A stretch of DNA of 64,000 bases, from the NCBI RefSeq assembly GCF_003254575.1, contig NZ_QJUA01000017.1, positions 38,118-102,117 on the forward strand, written 5' to 3'. This DNA is from Mycobacterium kyogaense (GTDB lineage Bacteria; Actinomycetota; Actinomycetes; Mycobacteriales; Mycobacteriaceae). Positions 53,541 through 61,706 of the stretch are shown piece by piece (positions within the stretch are counted from its first letter, which is position 1; every line of letters begins with the position of its first letter). The position numbers and the translations under genes were made by a program. The notes below the pieces were generated by a model. The model made no database searches. It was not told the DNA's origin and saw only the letters and a program-made list of their open reading frames with translations.

Positions 53541-54167
53541 CGCCGACGTCCTAAACCGACGGCTTGTTCTACCCCGTGTGAGAGGACGCTTAGGTGCGAG
53601 CCTTGATCGTTGACTTACTGTCCCGCGTCACTGACGCTACGACGTCCCCGGAACGGGGCTAAGAGCCTGCTCAGAACTGTCCGCCCTGGGAGTCTCGCGG
53701 CAACAGGTGGAATCGCTTCGAAACATGCAGGCGAGACGGTCGGGGTTCAGTCGGACTCTGAGCGACTCCGAGCGGCTCCACCGCGTTTGGCACGCTGCCT
53801 CCGGCAGTTCGGCCGAGCTAGCAGAATTGAACGGCACTCTCGCTCACTTGGCCGGCCTCCTCGGTGCCGGGTTGGCATACCGCAGCGTCTGCAGCTTGAT
53901 GACCGCGACCGGCCACTCGTGACTCGACACGCCGCATCGTGGCGGAAAAGCGAAGCCGGCGGTCGACGCTGTTCTTGGATATCCCCAGAGGGCCCCGTCG
54001 TGACCGTCCTCGGCAGGGACGCCGAGGAGACCCGGTCGGAGCACTCCGGGTCCTACAACGACGCGCTGGCCGTCGCCCGCGTCGGCAACGGGTTCCTCTA
54101 ACCGGTTGCAGTGATCCGCGGCTACGACGCCGCCTGACTTATCAAACCGGGGCCCGCCGCACGAGCG
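53541..54167. other. Gene-poor stretch with decayed coding remnants
   Basis: No complete gene is supported in these 627 bases. Short open frames do not have consistent GC3 or any start context. Two short pieces look like coding remnants: an HTH-like LGVSRQQVESLRNMQARRSG near 53690-53760, and ETRSEHSGSYNDALAVARVGNGFL near 54030-54100 that ends at a stop codon. It begins the lower-GC accessory patch. A hairpin-like CCCCGGAACGGGG lies near 53646-53658 without a following T-run. Confidence 0.6.
53707..53922 (+). pseudogene. Possible remnant of a small regulator-like gene
   Basis: An open frame, here 71 residues from ATG 53707, is open back to a stop codon at 53632. Upstream of the ATG it reads SALGVSRQQVESLRN, which looks like a helix-turn-helix, then ARRSGFSRTLSDSERLHRVWHAASGSSAELAELNGT. 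There is no ribosome-binding site and no recognisable family. It may be a fragment of a mobile-element gene or a chance frame. Confidence 0.22.
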
Positions 54168-54554
54168 TCACTTGCTGATGGCCCTGATGACCTCGATTAG
54201 GAGCCAAACGGGCAGCCATAACCCGCACGTGAGGAGGGTGAGGACCAGGTGAAGACCGACAAGTGAGTCGCCGCCACCTCTCACCGAAACATTGTTGACT
54301 ACCGTCGCGGTGGCCTGAGGGGTAGCCGCGTGCCGATGTTCAGTCCACTGCACACCGTCCCAGTAACGCAGGATCCCCGGCGATGTCGGATCGGGATACC
54401 AGTTGGGCGGTATTACAGGTGGCGGTAAGGATGAGGGTTCTGCAGCCCACGCCGGAGCCATTGGAACTGTGGAATAGTGCTGCGGCGCGGACGGATCGAC
54501 CGCGTCGTTCCGCGACACCTCGCCGTTCGAGCCTCCTGGTCGAGCACTGGACAC
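54168..54554 (-). CDS. DUF2510-domain membrane protein
   Basis: The 128-residue protein has a Pro-rich start, a DUF2510 segment PPNWYPDPTSPGILRYWDGVQWTEHR at about residues 48-73, and a C-terminal helix LHLVLTLLTCGLWLPVWLLIEVI. DUF2510 is a short motif near membrane helices in actinobacteria; function unknown. Start GTG 54554 is favoured by GAGGGGGG 7 bases upstream; TTG at 54560 is too close to it. The next gene upstream, at 55385, has the same domain and lies 75 bases away. Confidence 0.82.
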   Translation of the reverse strand: MSSARPGGSNGEVSRNDAVDPSAPQHYSTVPMAPAWAAEPSSLPPPVIPPNWYPDPTSPGILRYWDGVQWTEHRHAATPQATATVVNNVSVRGGGDSLVGLHLVLTLLTCGLWLPVWLLIEVIRAISK

Positions 54555-54629
54555 GACCAAACCCCCCTCGTCGCGACGCAGAATAGCTCCGGCGCCGAAT
54601 TGATTGCGGCCGTTCGGCCACCCCCGTAG

Positions 54630-55385
54630 TTACTGGAGCTCCGGGTGGATTGTGCCGCCGTCGCGAACGGTCCAGATTTGATCGTTGTCGATGCCGGCGA
54701 AGTTGATTTTGTCGAGTGTGTCCCGGGTGTAAAACACATTCAGCACGACGCTGTTCTCGGTGTTCCCATAGACATCCTTTGTGGGAAAACGACCCTCAAC
54801 GACGACCCTGCTGGCCTGCGGGTACTCAGTGCGGGCGTACTGCAGTATTTCCTTAGTCGTCGATCGTGCACCGAACTTGGTGAGATACATGAACACCGCG
54901 TCAGGGATGTCGAAGTCAGCGAACACCACTTCGCCGGTCGTTCCAGGTTCGGTGCGGAAAACGACCCCTTCGGGGGCCACCGGGCCGGTCGGGGTCGGAC
55001 TTGGGGCCGTAGCAGCAGGGATAGTCGGTACTGCTGCAGCCGAAGGTGCTCGCTCCGTCGTTGCCGTCGCACTGGGTCGTGTCGACCCCTTGTCTGAATC
55101 GTCTCCGCTGTCAACAATATTCGTTATGACCACTAGCGCGATGAATGCTGCTACCAGCCCCCATCCGATCTTTTGATTTTGAGTTAGGGAGAACGAAGAG
55201 GTTTTCGTCTGGGCCGTGTTGGACGACGGCAGCAGAGGTGGCGTCAGCGGTGAGGTTGTTGCCGCCGCCGGCTTTGTGGACCGGTGTTCGGTCCACTGTG
55301 CGCCGTCCCAGTAACGCAGCCCCGAAGTGTCCGAGGGATCTGGATACCACCCTGCTGGCGTAGATGGTGGCGGTGGCGTCGTCAT
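54630..55385 (-). CDS. DUF2510-domain protein with transmembrane helix and external domain
   Basis: The 251-residue protein has DUF2510 (AGWYPDPSDTSGLRYWDGAQWTEHR) at residues 11-35, a helix at about 74-92 (WGLVAAFIALVVITNIV), a Ser/Thr/Pro-rich spacer of ~50 residues, and a ~110-residue external domain with VFADFDIPDAVFMYLTKFG, RVVVEGRFPTKDVYGNTENSVVLNVFY and IWTVRDGGTIHPELQ. This looks like a cell-surface protein with no known function. ATG has AGGGA upstream. Base use is less GC-rich than around it. Confidence 0.85.
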   Translation of the reverse strand: MTTPPPPSTPAGWYPDPSDTSGLRYWDGAQWTEHRSTKPAAATTSPLTPPLLPSSNTAQTKTSSFSLTQNQKIGWGLVAAFIALVVITNIVDSGDDSDKGSTRPSATATTERAPSAAAVPTIPAATAPSPTPTGPVAPEGVVFRTEPGTTGEVVFADFDIPDAVFMYLTKFGARSTTKEILQYARTEYPQASRVVVEGRFPTKDVYGNTENSVVLNVFYTRDTLDKINFAGIDNDQIWTVRDGGTIHPELQ

Positions 55386-55575
55386 TTTTCCCTAGTGATC
55401 TTGGCTTCGCAGCAGCGGAGTCGCGCGCTGCATACGAGACGTTAGGCGAACAGGTAGCAAAGCCGTGTTGGCTCGGCGCGTCGTGATGTGAAAAGTCGGC
55501 CCGAAGACCCCAGGCAGGTATCCCCACCACCGGTTCTCGACCGCCGATGACCGACTATGGCCTCGCCGGTAAACT

Positions 55576-55935
55576 TCAAAGAATGTGCCCGGGCTCATCT
55601 GGCAAAACCGTCTCTGGCCGAACCGGGTACACGTCCTCTTCGAACACATCCTCGGCGACCCACCCGGCCTCGTAATACGTGCAGTTGCTCGAGTACGTGC
55701 TGTGCGAGCAGCTGGAGTGTGCGTTCTGGTAATGCGCCGGGATGCCGATCACCCGGTGCCGCGTCCAGGAACCGTCCGGCAGCACCGGCCCATCGCACAT
55801 CGTGCGTGTCAGCGACTGCAGACCAAAGATCCCCCGACGCACCGTGTCAGTGAAACAGCCCGGCTGCGCATCCGCAGGCGGCGCCACTATTACAGCGGCG
55901 CAGAAAGCCAGCGCACTCAACAGGATTCGCGACAT
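55576..55935 (-). CDS. Small secreted protein with CDGP...DGSW motif
   Basis: The 119-residue protein has a signal peptide (MSRILLSALAFCAAVIVAPPADA) and a mature part with RTMCDGPVLPDGSWTRHRVIGIPAHY, HSSCSHSTYSSNCTYY and ETVLPDEPGHIL. This pattern recurs in small exported mycobacterial proteins, some encoded on prophages (family memory, not checked). Cys at about 31, 51, 82, 84 and 92 may form disulfides. It starts 2 bases after the stop of the upstream secreted-protein gene. Confidence 0.78.
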   Translation of the reverse strand: MSRILLSALAFCAAVIVAPPADAQPGCFTDTVRRGIFGLQSLTRTMCDGPVLPDGSWTRHRVIGIPAHYQNAHSSCSHSTYSSNCTYYEAGWVAEDVFEEDVYPVRPETVLPDEPGHIL

Positions 55936-55937
55936 TA

Positions 55938-56159
55938 CTACTGGCCTTCGTACGGCCACGTCGGCGCCGGTGTTGGCTTCGGCGTGAAGTACTGCTGGCA
56001 TGCATCCGGGTAATCCGAACACGCCTTCACCGCGTCGCGCACATCACAGAGCCCGGCTATGTCGAAGAAATCGCAATACGGACCAGCCGACGCTACCGGC
56101 GCCAGGCTTAGCCCGGTGCCAAATAGCAACACGCTCAGGCCATGCACCAGATGCTTCAT
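55938..56159 (-). CDS. Small Cys-rich secreted protein
   Basis: The 73-residue protein has a signal peptide ending SVAPVASAGPYC near residue 27 and a mature part of about 46 residues with CDFFDIAGLCDVRDAVKACSDYPDACQQYF, four Cys spaced as two disulfides. It ends in a Pro-rich tail (TPKPTPAPTWP). It is probably co-transcribed with the CDGP-type secreted protein. No known family. Confidence 0.72.
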   Translation of the reverse strand: MKHLVHGLSVLLFGTGLSLAPVASAGPYCDFFDIAGLCDVRDAVKACSDYPDACQQYFTPKPTPAPTWPYEGQ

Positions 56160-56544
56160 TTCATCCCCCCACGCACTGACATACGAATGACAGCATACGC
56201 ACAGCGTCAGACAGCTGGAGTATTTTTAGCAAACCCGTTCAGCTTGCTATGAATGTTGCGGCAGCAACTACTAGCAAAACATCCGGGGCCCCCCTCCCGA
56301 CCCTCCAGGACCGGTAGTTCGGGTGCGGGACACGTGCGTCAGATGGCCCGGTTTTTCCGACGCTGTGAGCGTCGACAAACCCGGATAACCCCGGGGGTAA
56401 ACGTCGACTTTGCCCGCATTCGGTCCAGAAACGCGGACGAGTACGCGCGCCCTGCCCCGAAATATCCGACCCGCAAGACCTGCGCGGCAAGCGACTCTGG
56501 CGCGAGCTGCACTACCGAGTACTCGACGGTGCTAATACCGTCAT
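56160..56544. other. Gene-poor stretch upstream of the small secreted-protein operon
   Basis: This 385-base stretch has no supported gene: frames on both strands are short, lack ribosome-binding sites and show no family. The part at 56160-56230 is AT-richer and should hold the promoter of the minus-strand secreted-protein pair (TATGAATGACAG-like sequences). The rest may be the downstream region of nhaA. Confidence 0.5.
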
Positions 56545-58404
56545 TCAAAGCCGTGAGGTGCGACCGCCTTCCAGCGCGCGGATCAAGCTCGCAGCATCCC
56601 ACGGTCCCTTGTGCCGGACACCGTTGACGAACAGCGTCGGCGTTGCGTTCAGGTCCATCGCCTCGGCGTCCTCGGCGTCGTCGGTCACCCGGTGCAGCAC
56701 CTTCGACGAATGCAGTCGCACGTCGTTGTCGAACTGCTCGATGTCGCAGCCCGCCGCCACCGCGTAGCGGTAGATGTCAGACCAGTCGAGATGGTCCTGA
56801 TGCGCGAAGAGATGCCGCGACATCTCCCAGAACAGGCCCTGCTGCGCCGCCGCCTCGCTCGCCCGGGCCGCGTCGAACGCCCTCGGGTGCGCGCGCTCGA
56901 GCGGGAAATGCCGCCACACGTAGCGCAACTCGTCGCCGAAGTGCTCGCGCACCTCGTCGATCGCGCCGGTGGCGCGGCTGCAGAACGGACACTCGAAGTC
57001 GCCGTACTCGACCAGCGTCAGCGGCGCGTCGGGCCGGCCACGCAGGTGATCCCGCTCCGGGTCCACGGGACGCAGCAGGTGCAGGCCGACGGGTTCGGGC
57101 GGGCTGAGCCAATCGGTGATCCGGAAGATCGCCCAGCCGAACACGAAGGCCAGCACCGACGCGGTCAGCACGCCGATGCGCGCCTGGTCCTGGCGGCCCG
57201 GGTCTTCGATCGCGATGTCGACGATGAACAGCGAGATCGTGAAGCCGATGCCGGACAGGGCCGCCCCGCCCATGATCCGTCGCAGCGTCAGGCCCGGCGC
57301 CAGCACACCCAGCCCGGTGCGGCGCATGAACCACGTCGCGCCCGTGATGCCGATGAACTTGCCGATGACCAGGCCGGCGACGATGCCCCACGTCAACGGT
57401 GACCTCAGCGCCGCACCCACGCTCGCCGCGTCCAGCTTCACTCCGGCGTTCACCAGCGCGAACAGCGGCAGGATGCCGAACGACACGACGGGTCCGACCG
57501 CGGTCTGCAGCCGCTCGTTGATCGAGATCGATTCCTGCAGCGAGCGGCTGGCGGCACGGGCGTACAGCGAGTTCGGCGACTGCCGGAACGCGCGAATCTG
57601 TTCGACCGCCCGTTCCACCGGCTGGCGCTCCGGGGTGAACACCGGGATCAGCAGCGCGACGGCCACGCCGGCCAGGGTCGGGTGCACGCCACCCAGGTAG
57701 AGCGCGATCCAGAGTGCGACGCCCAGCACCGCGTACGCCGGCCCATGCCCCTTCGGCAGGTAGCGGACGGCGGCCAGCGCGGCCAGCAGCGCCGCGGCCA
57801 CCAGCAGCGGGACCCACTGGATCTCGTCGGAGTAGAACAGCGCGATCACGCCGAGCGCGCCGACGTCGTCGACGACGGCCAGGGTCAGCAGGAACAACCG
57901 CACCCGGGCGGGGAACACCGGCTTGATGATCGCCAGCGCGCCGACGAGGAACGCGGTGTCGGTCGAGATCACCACACCCCAGGCCGCGGCGTTCTCCCCC
58001 GACGGATTGAGCGCGAGGAACACGACCGCGGGCAGCACGAGCCCGGCGATCGCGGCGACGACGGGCACCGCGGCGCGCGACCGGTCGGTGAGTTCGCCGA
58101 TGGTGAATTCGCGGGTCACCTCGAGTCCGACGATGAAGAAGAAGAACGTCATCAGCGCGTCGTTGACCAGGTGCTGCACCGACATCTCGGCGTGGAAGGA
58201 GCCGACCGTGAAGCCGACCTCGGTGTGCAGCAGCGCCGAATACGCCTCGGCCCAGGGCGAATTCGCCCACAGGATCGCGATGACGGTCGCGAACAGCAGC
58301 AGCGCCGCGGCGGTGTTGTCGGTGGTCTTGTTGGTGGTGGAGCCGCGGCTGAGCCGCGAGGGCCGCAGCGGGAAACCGCGCGACTGGGTGGCGGGTTCGG
58401 TCAC
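56545..58404 (-). CDS. nhaA: NhaA sodium/proton antiporter fused to a DsbA-like thioredoxin domain
   Basis: The 619-residue protein has an NhaA part (about 25-420) with the double Asp pair LAVVDDVGALGVIALF, FIVGLEVTREFTIGEL and GIGFTISLFIVDIA, and a C-terminal DsbA-like thioredoxin domain (about 440-619) with YGDFECPFCSRATGAIDEV (CxxC near residue 472) and LNATPTLFVNG (cis-Pro). NhaA exports sodium for protons. A redox domain on the end is known in some actinobacterial NhaA proteins; its partner is unknown. GTG 58404 overlaps the stop of the upstream GH76 gene. The last residues run to 56545. Confidence 0.95.
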   Translation of the reverse strand: MTEPATQSRGFPLRPSRLSRGSTTNKTTDNTAAALLLFATVIAILWANSPWAEAYSALLHTEVGFTVGSFHAEMSVQHLVNDALMTFFFFIVGLEVTREFTIGELTDRSRAAVPVVAAIAGLVLPAVVFLALNPSGENAAAWGVVISTDTAFLVGALAIIKPVFPARVRLFLLTLAVVDDVGALGVIALFYSDEIQWVPLLVAAALLAALAAVRYLPKGHGPAYAVLGVALWIALYLGGVHPTLAGVAVALLIPVFTPERQPVERAVEQIRAFRQSPNSLYARAASRSLQESISINERLQTAVGPVVSFGILPLFALVNAGVKLDAASVGAALRSPLTWGIVAGLVIGKFIGITGATWFMRRTGLGVLAPGLTLRRIMGGAALSGIGFTISLFIVDIAIEDPGRQDQARIGVLTASVLAFVFGWAIFRITDWLSPPEPVGLHLLRPVDPERDHLRGRPDAPLTLVEYGDFECPFCSRATGAIDEVREHFGDELRYVWRHFPLERAHPRAFDAARASEAAAQQGLFWEMSRHLFAHQDHLDWSDIYRYAVAAGCDIEQFDNDVRLHSSKVLHRVTDDAEDAEAMDLNATPTLFVNGVRHKGPWDAASLIRALEGGRTSRL

Positions 58405-59507
58405 GGCGCTCCGGCGACGGTGTGGGCTGCTTCCATCAGCATCCACCCTGCCAGCTGGACCGACAGATCGCGCTCCGGGATCTCCGAGGAGTTCACCGCG
58501 CCGGCGACGAACTGGGCGTCACCCGAGGTGGCCGTCGGCAGCTGCGCCTCGCGCTCCACGAACGCGCTGAACAGAGGCAGGTCCTCGACCGTCGCCCGGT
58601 TCTCCCAGGCCGCCTCCGCAGAGGAGAGCACCAGCGATCCGGCGGTCGAACGAGCCGCCTCGTCTTCCGGCGAGTCGCCGGGCAGGTCGGTCGCCACCAG
58701 CGCCAGGTAGCGCGCGAGGATGCCGTGGAACAACCCGCCGTCGCCGCCGCCCGCGCCCTTGAGCACACCGTCGGGGGCCATGTGGTCGGCCACCGCAGCC
58801 ACCAGCCGATGCACGCGTTCGGCGTGCCGCGGATCCTGGGTGCGGGCGGCCAGTTCGGTCTCCAGCCCCAGCACCACGCCCTGGCAGTAGGTGTACTGGG
58901 CGCGCACCATCGAGCCGCCCTGGATGCCGTCGAAGACCAGGTGCGTCTCGGGATCGATCAGGGTCTCGTCGATCCAGTCGGCCATCTGCTGGGCGCGTCG
59001 CAGTCTCCCCTCGATTCGGGCCAGGAAGATGCCTGCCGGACCGTTGGCGGGGGCGTTGAAGAACTGGTCCTGTTTGCGCCACGGGATGCCGCCGCCGTCC
59101 TCGGGCACCCACGCGGTGAGGAACTGGTCGGCGAGGGTGTCGAGCGCTTTCGGTCGCGCCACGTCGGCGAGCCGGGCGGCGCGCTCCAGCGCCAGCGCCA
59201 GCCACGCCATGTCGTCGTAGTAGTCGTTGGTCCAGCGGCCGATGTTGCGCAGCCGCTGGCCGCGAATCTGGCGGGCGATGCGGGTCAGCCGGTCCGGCTG
59301 CGGGTCGCGCACCTGCGCGTCGACGAGGTTGTCGATCAGATGGGCCTGCCACCAGTAGTGCCACTTACCGAAGCGCCGCTGGCCGCCTGTCGCCGGCCAT
59401 GCCACGACGCCGAGCTGTGTGCCCGGCAACCCCCAGACCTTGCGGAGATGACGGCGGGTGATCGCGGCCTCGGCGCTGGCGGCGCGGTTGGCCCACATCT
59501 GATCCAT
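58401..59507 (-). CDS. Glycoside hydrolase family 76 (alpha-1,6-mannanase-like)
   Basis: The 368-residue protein has the GH76 catalytic double Asp in NDYYDDMAWLALA (Asp98-Asp99), KWHYWWQAHLIDNLVDAQ, GIPWRKQDQFFNAPANGPAGIF, DGIQGGSMVRAQYTYCQGVVLG and VLKGAGGGDGGLFHGIL. GH76 enzymes cleave alpha-1,6-mannan, here perhaps lipomannan-type cell-wall chains. No signal peptide is seen. It is the counterpart of Rv0365c (from memory). ATG 59507 is preferred to a TTG at 59537. It is translationally coupled to nhaA. Confidence 0.9.
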   Translation of the reverse strand: MDQMWANRAASAEAAITRRHLRKVWGLPGTQLGVVAWPATGGQRRFGKWHYWWQAHLIDNLVDAQVRDPQPDRLTRIARQIRGQRLRNIGRWTNDYYDDMAWLALALERAARLADVARPKALDTLADQFLTAWVPEDGGGIPWRKQDQFFNAPANGPAGIFLARIEGRLRRAQQMADWIDETLIDPETHLVFDGIQGGSMVRAQYTYCQGVVLGLETELAARTQDPRHAERVHRLVAAVADHMAPDGVLKGAGGGDGGLFHGILARYLALVATDLPGDSPEDEAARSTAGSLVLSSAEAAWENRATVEDLPLFSAFVEREAQLPTATSGDAQFVAGAVNSSEIPERDLSVQLAGWMLMEAAHTVAGAP

Positions 59508-59543
59508 GGGTCGATCCTGCCTCACGGGCTCCCCCAAAAGCCA

Positions 59544-59574
59544 TGAGACAAATTTGTCTCACGTGAGCTATAGT
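59544..59574 (+). promoter_or_regulatory. TetR operator and promoter of the second TetR-MFS operon
   Basis: TGAGACAAATTTGTCTCA is an 18-base perfect palindrome (59544-59561). TATAGT (59569-59574) lies 6 bases before the ATG at 59581, a leaderless -10 box. The palindrome overlaps the expected -35 position. It is also near the start of the divergent GH76 gene, so it may repress both. Confidence 0.78.
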
Positions 59575-59580
59575 CGTCTC

Positions 59581-60117
59581 ATGTCAACGCGCGAAGATCT
59601 GCTGCGCGCCGCCGCCGACTATCTCGGCCGGCGGCCGAACGCGACGCAGGACGAGATCGCCTCGGCGGTCGGCGTCAGCCGCGCGACCTTGCACCGGCAG
59701 TTCTCCGGTCGCGCCGCGTTGATGACCGCGCTCGAAGAGCTCGCCATCACCGAGATGACCGAGGTGCTGGCCGCCGTCCGTCTGGACGACGGCCCTGCCG
59801 ACGACGCGTTGCGCCGGCTCGTGACGGCGTGCGAACCGATCGCCCCCTACCTCGCACTGTTGTACAGCCAGAGCCAGGACGACGTGACCGCCTGCATCGA
59901 GGTGTGGGATGAGGTCGACGGCGCGATCAGCCAGCTCTTCCTGCGCGGGCAGCGTGACGGACTGTTCCGACCCGATCTTCCCGCCGCCTGGCTCACCGAG
60001 TCCTTCTACAGCCTCGTCGCCGCCACCGACTGGTCCATCCGCGCCGGCCGCGTCGCCGCCCGCGACGGCACCCGACTGATCATCGACCTTCTGTTGAACG
60101 GAGTACGTACCTCATGA
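59581..60117 (+). CDS. TetR-family repressor (LfrR-like)
   Basis: The 178-residue protein has the HTH part REDLLRAAADYLGRRPNATQDEIASAVGVSRATLHRQFSGRAALMTALEEL at residues ~4-52 and a helical ligand domain. It is the first gene of a two-gene operon with the MFS pump (ATGA overlap), the same order as lfrR-lfrA of M. smegmatis, which confers fluoroquinolone and dye resistance. Start ATG 59581, set by the leaderless promoter. Confidence 0.92.
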   Translation: MSTREDLLRAAADYLGRRPNATQDEIASAVGVSRATLHRQFSGRAALMTALEELAITEMTEVLAAVRLDDGPADDALRRLVTACEPIAPYLALLYSQSQDDVTACIEVWDEVDGAISQLFLRGQRDGLFRPDLPAAWLTESFYSLVAATDWSIRAGRVAARDGTRLIIDLLLNGVRTS

Positions 60118-61706
60118 TTCGCCGCTGGCTCGCTCTCGGCGTCCTCACTCTCGCCGTGCTGCTGATCGGCATCGACGGCACCGTGCTCGCCCTCGCCACA
60201 CCATTCATCAGCGCCGACCTCGACGCGACGGGAACGCAGATCCTCTGGATCGGCGACATCTACTCCTTCGTCCTGGCCGCACTGCTGATCAGCATGGGCA
60301 GCCTCGGCGACCGCATCGGCCATAAGAGGCTACTGCTCTGCGGCGCAACAGCATTCGCCGCGTTCTCCGCGCTCTCGGCCTATTCGGCCACCGCGCCGAT
60401 GCTGATCGGCACCCGAGTCCTGCTCGGCATGGCCGGCGCGACGCTGGCGCCTGCGACGCTGGCGCTAATCCGCGGGCTGTTCGCCGATCAGCGCGAACGC
60501 AGTATCGCAGTGGGCATCTGGGCCGCGACGTTCTCCGCGGGCGCTGCGCTGGGACCGCTCGTCGGCGGCGTGCTGCTCGAACACTTCTGGTGGGGTTCGG
60601 TGTTCCTGATCAACATCCCGGTGATGGTGGTCCTGGTGGTCGGCGGCGTGCTGCTGCTGCCGGAGCACCGCGATCCGGAGCCGGGCCCGTGGGATCTGCC
60701 GAGTGTGGCGCTGTCGATGGTCGGCATGATCGGCGTTGTCTACGCGATCAAGGAGGGCTTCACCAGTCTCTCCGAGGGGCTCGGCGGCGACGTGGTGGCG
60801 GCGGGCGTGCTGGGCGCTGCCGCGCTGGTGGCCTTCGTGCGCCGGCAGCTGCGGTTGCCGCACCCGCTGATCGACGTCCGGCTGTTCGCGAACCCGAGAT
60901 TCTCCGGCGTCGTCGCGGGCAACCTCCTGTCGGTGCTCGGCCTGTCCGGGCTGGTGTTCTTCCTGTCGCAGTACTTCCAGCTCGTGCACGGTTACGGTCC
61001 GCTGAAGGCCGGGCTGGCCGAATTGCCCGCCGCGCTGACGGCGACGGTGTTCGGCGTGCTCGCCGGTGTGCTCGTGCGCTACGTCTCGCACCGGGCGGTC
61101 CTGACCGCCGGACTCGCGCTGGTCGGCGTCGCGATGGCGGGGATGATGGTGTCGCTGCTGGTGTTCACCCCGATCGCGCCGTATCTGCCGCTGGGCATCG
61201 CACTGTTCGTCGTCGGCATCGGGTTGGGCCTGGCGTTCACCGTCGCCAGCGACGTGATCCTGGCCAGCGTTCCGAAGGAGCGCGCCGGTGCGGCAGCGGC
61301 GGTCTCGGAGACGGCGTACGAACTCGGCATGGCGTTGGGCATCGCGGTACTGGGCTCCATCGTGACCGCGGTCTACCGCACCGTGACCCTGTCTCCCGCC
61401 ATCCCGGCCGCCGCCGCCGCGCAAGCCCGCGACTCGCTGCCGCACGCGCTCGAGGCGGCTCGGGACCTACCGCCGGCGCAAGCCGACGGCCTGATCGACG
61501 CGGCGCGCACCGCGTTCACCCACGGGCTCTCGATCGCCTCCGGCGTCGGGGCACTGCTGTTGCTCACCTCGGCGGTGGGCGTGTGGATTCTGTTGAAGTC
61601 ACCAGGCCCGGCCGAGGTCGGCATGCTGCCGGACCCAGGTGTGCATCGCGATCCCCGCGGCGACCGCCGCGTTGATGCTGCGTGTGGAGCCGAACTGCGC
61701 GATTGA
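60114..61706 (+). CDS. MFS drug-efflux transporter, LfrA-like (DHA2)
   Basis: The 530-residue protein has 14 helices and DHA2 signatures: LIGIDGTVLALATPFISADLDATGTQILWIGDIYSFVLAALLI, SMGSLGDRIGHKRLLL (motif A) and TFSAGAALGPLVGGVLLEHFWWGSVFLI (motif C). It resembles LfrA closely at these points, including AVSETAYELGMALGIAVLG. The last ~35 residues (PAEVGMLPDPGVHRDPRGD onward) are not membrane helix and overlap the convergent methyltransferase gene by 108 bases; they may be an accidental read-through tail. Confidence 0.92.
   Translation: MIRRWLALGVLTLAVLLIGIDGTVLALATPFISADLDATGTQILWIGDIYSFVLAALLISMGSLGDRIGHKRLLLCGATAFAAFSALSAYSATAPMLIGTRVLLGMAGATLAPATLALIRGLFADQRERSIAVGIWAATFSAGAALGPLVGGVLLEHFWWGSVFLINIPVMVVLVVGGVLLLPEHRDPEPGPWDLPSVALSMVGMIGVVYAIKEGFTSLSEGLGGDVVAAGVLGAAALVAFVRRQLRLPHPLIDVRLFANPRFSGVVAGNLLSVLGLSGLVFFLSQYFQLVHGYGPLKAGLAELPAALTATVFGVLAGVLVRYVSHRAVLTAGLALVGVAMAGMMVSLLVFTPIAPYLPLGIALFVVGIGLGLAFTVASDVILASVPKERAGAAAAVSETAYELGMALGIAVLGSIVTAVYRTVTLSPAIPAAAAAQARDSLPHALEAARDLPPAQADGLIDAARTAFTHGLSIASGVGALLLLTSAVGVWILLKSPGPAEVGMLPDPGVHRDPRGDRRVDAACGAELRD

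Noticed and set aside
56253..56627. Plus-strand 124-residue frame before nhaA
   Set aside because: No ribosome-binding site or family, overlaps the end of nhaA on the other strand.
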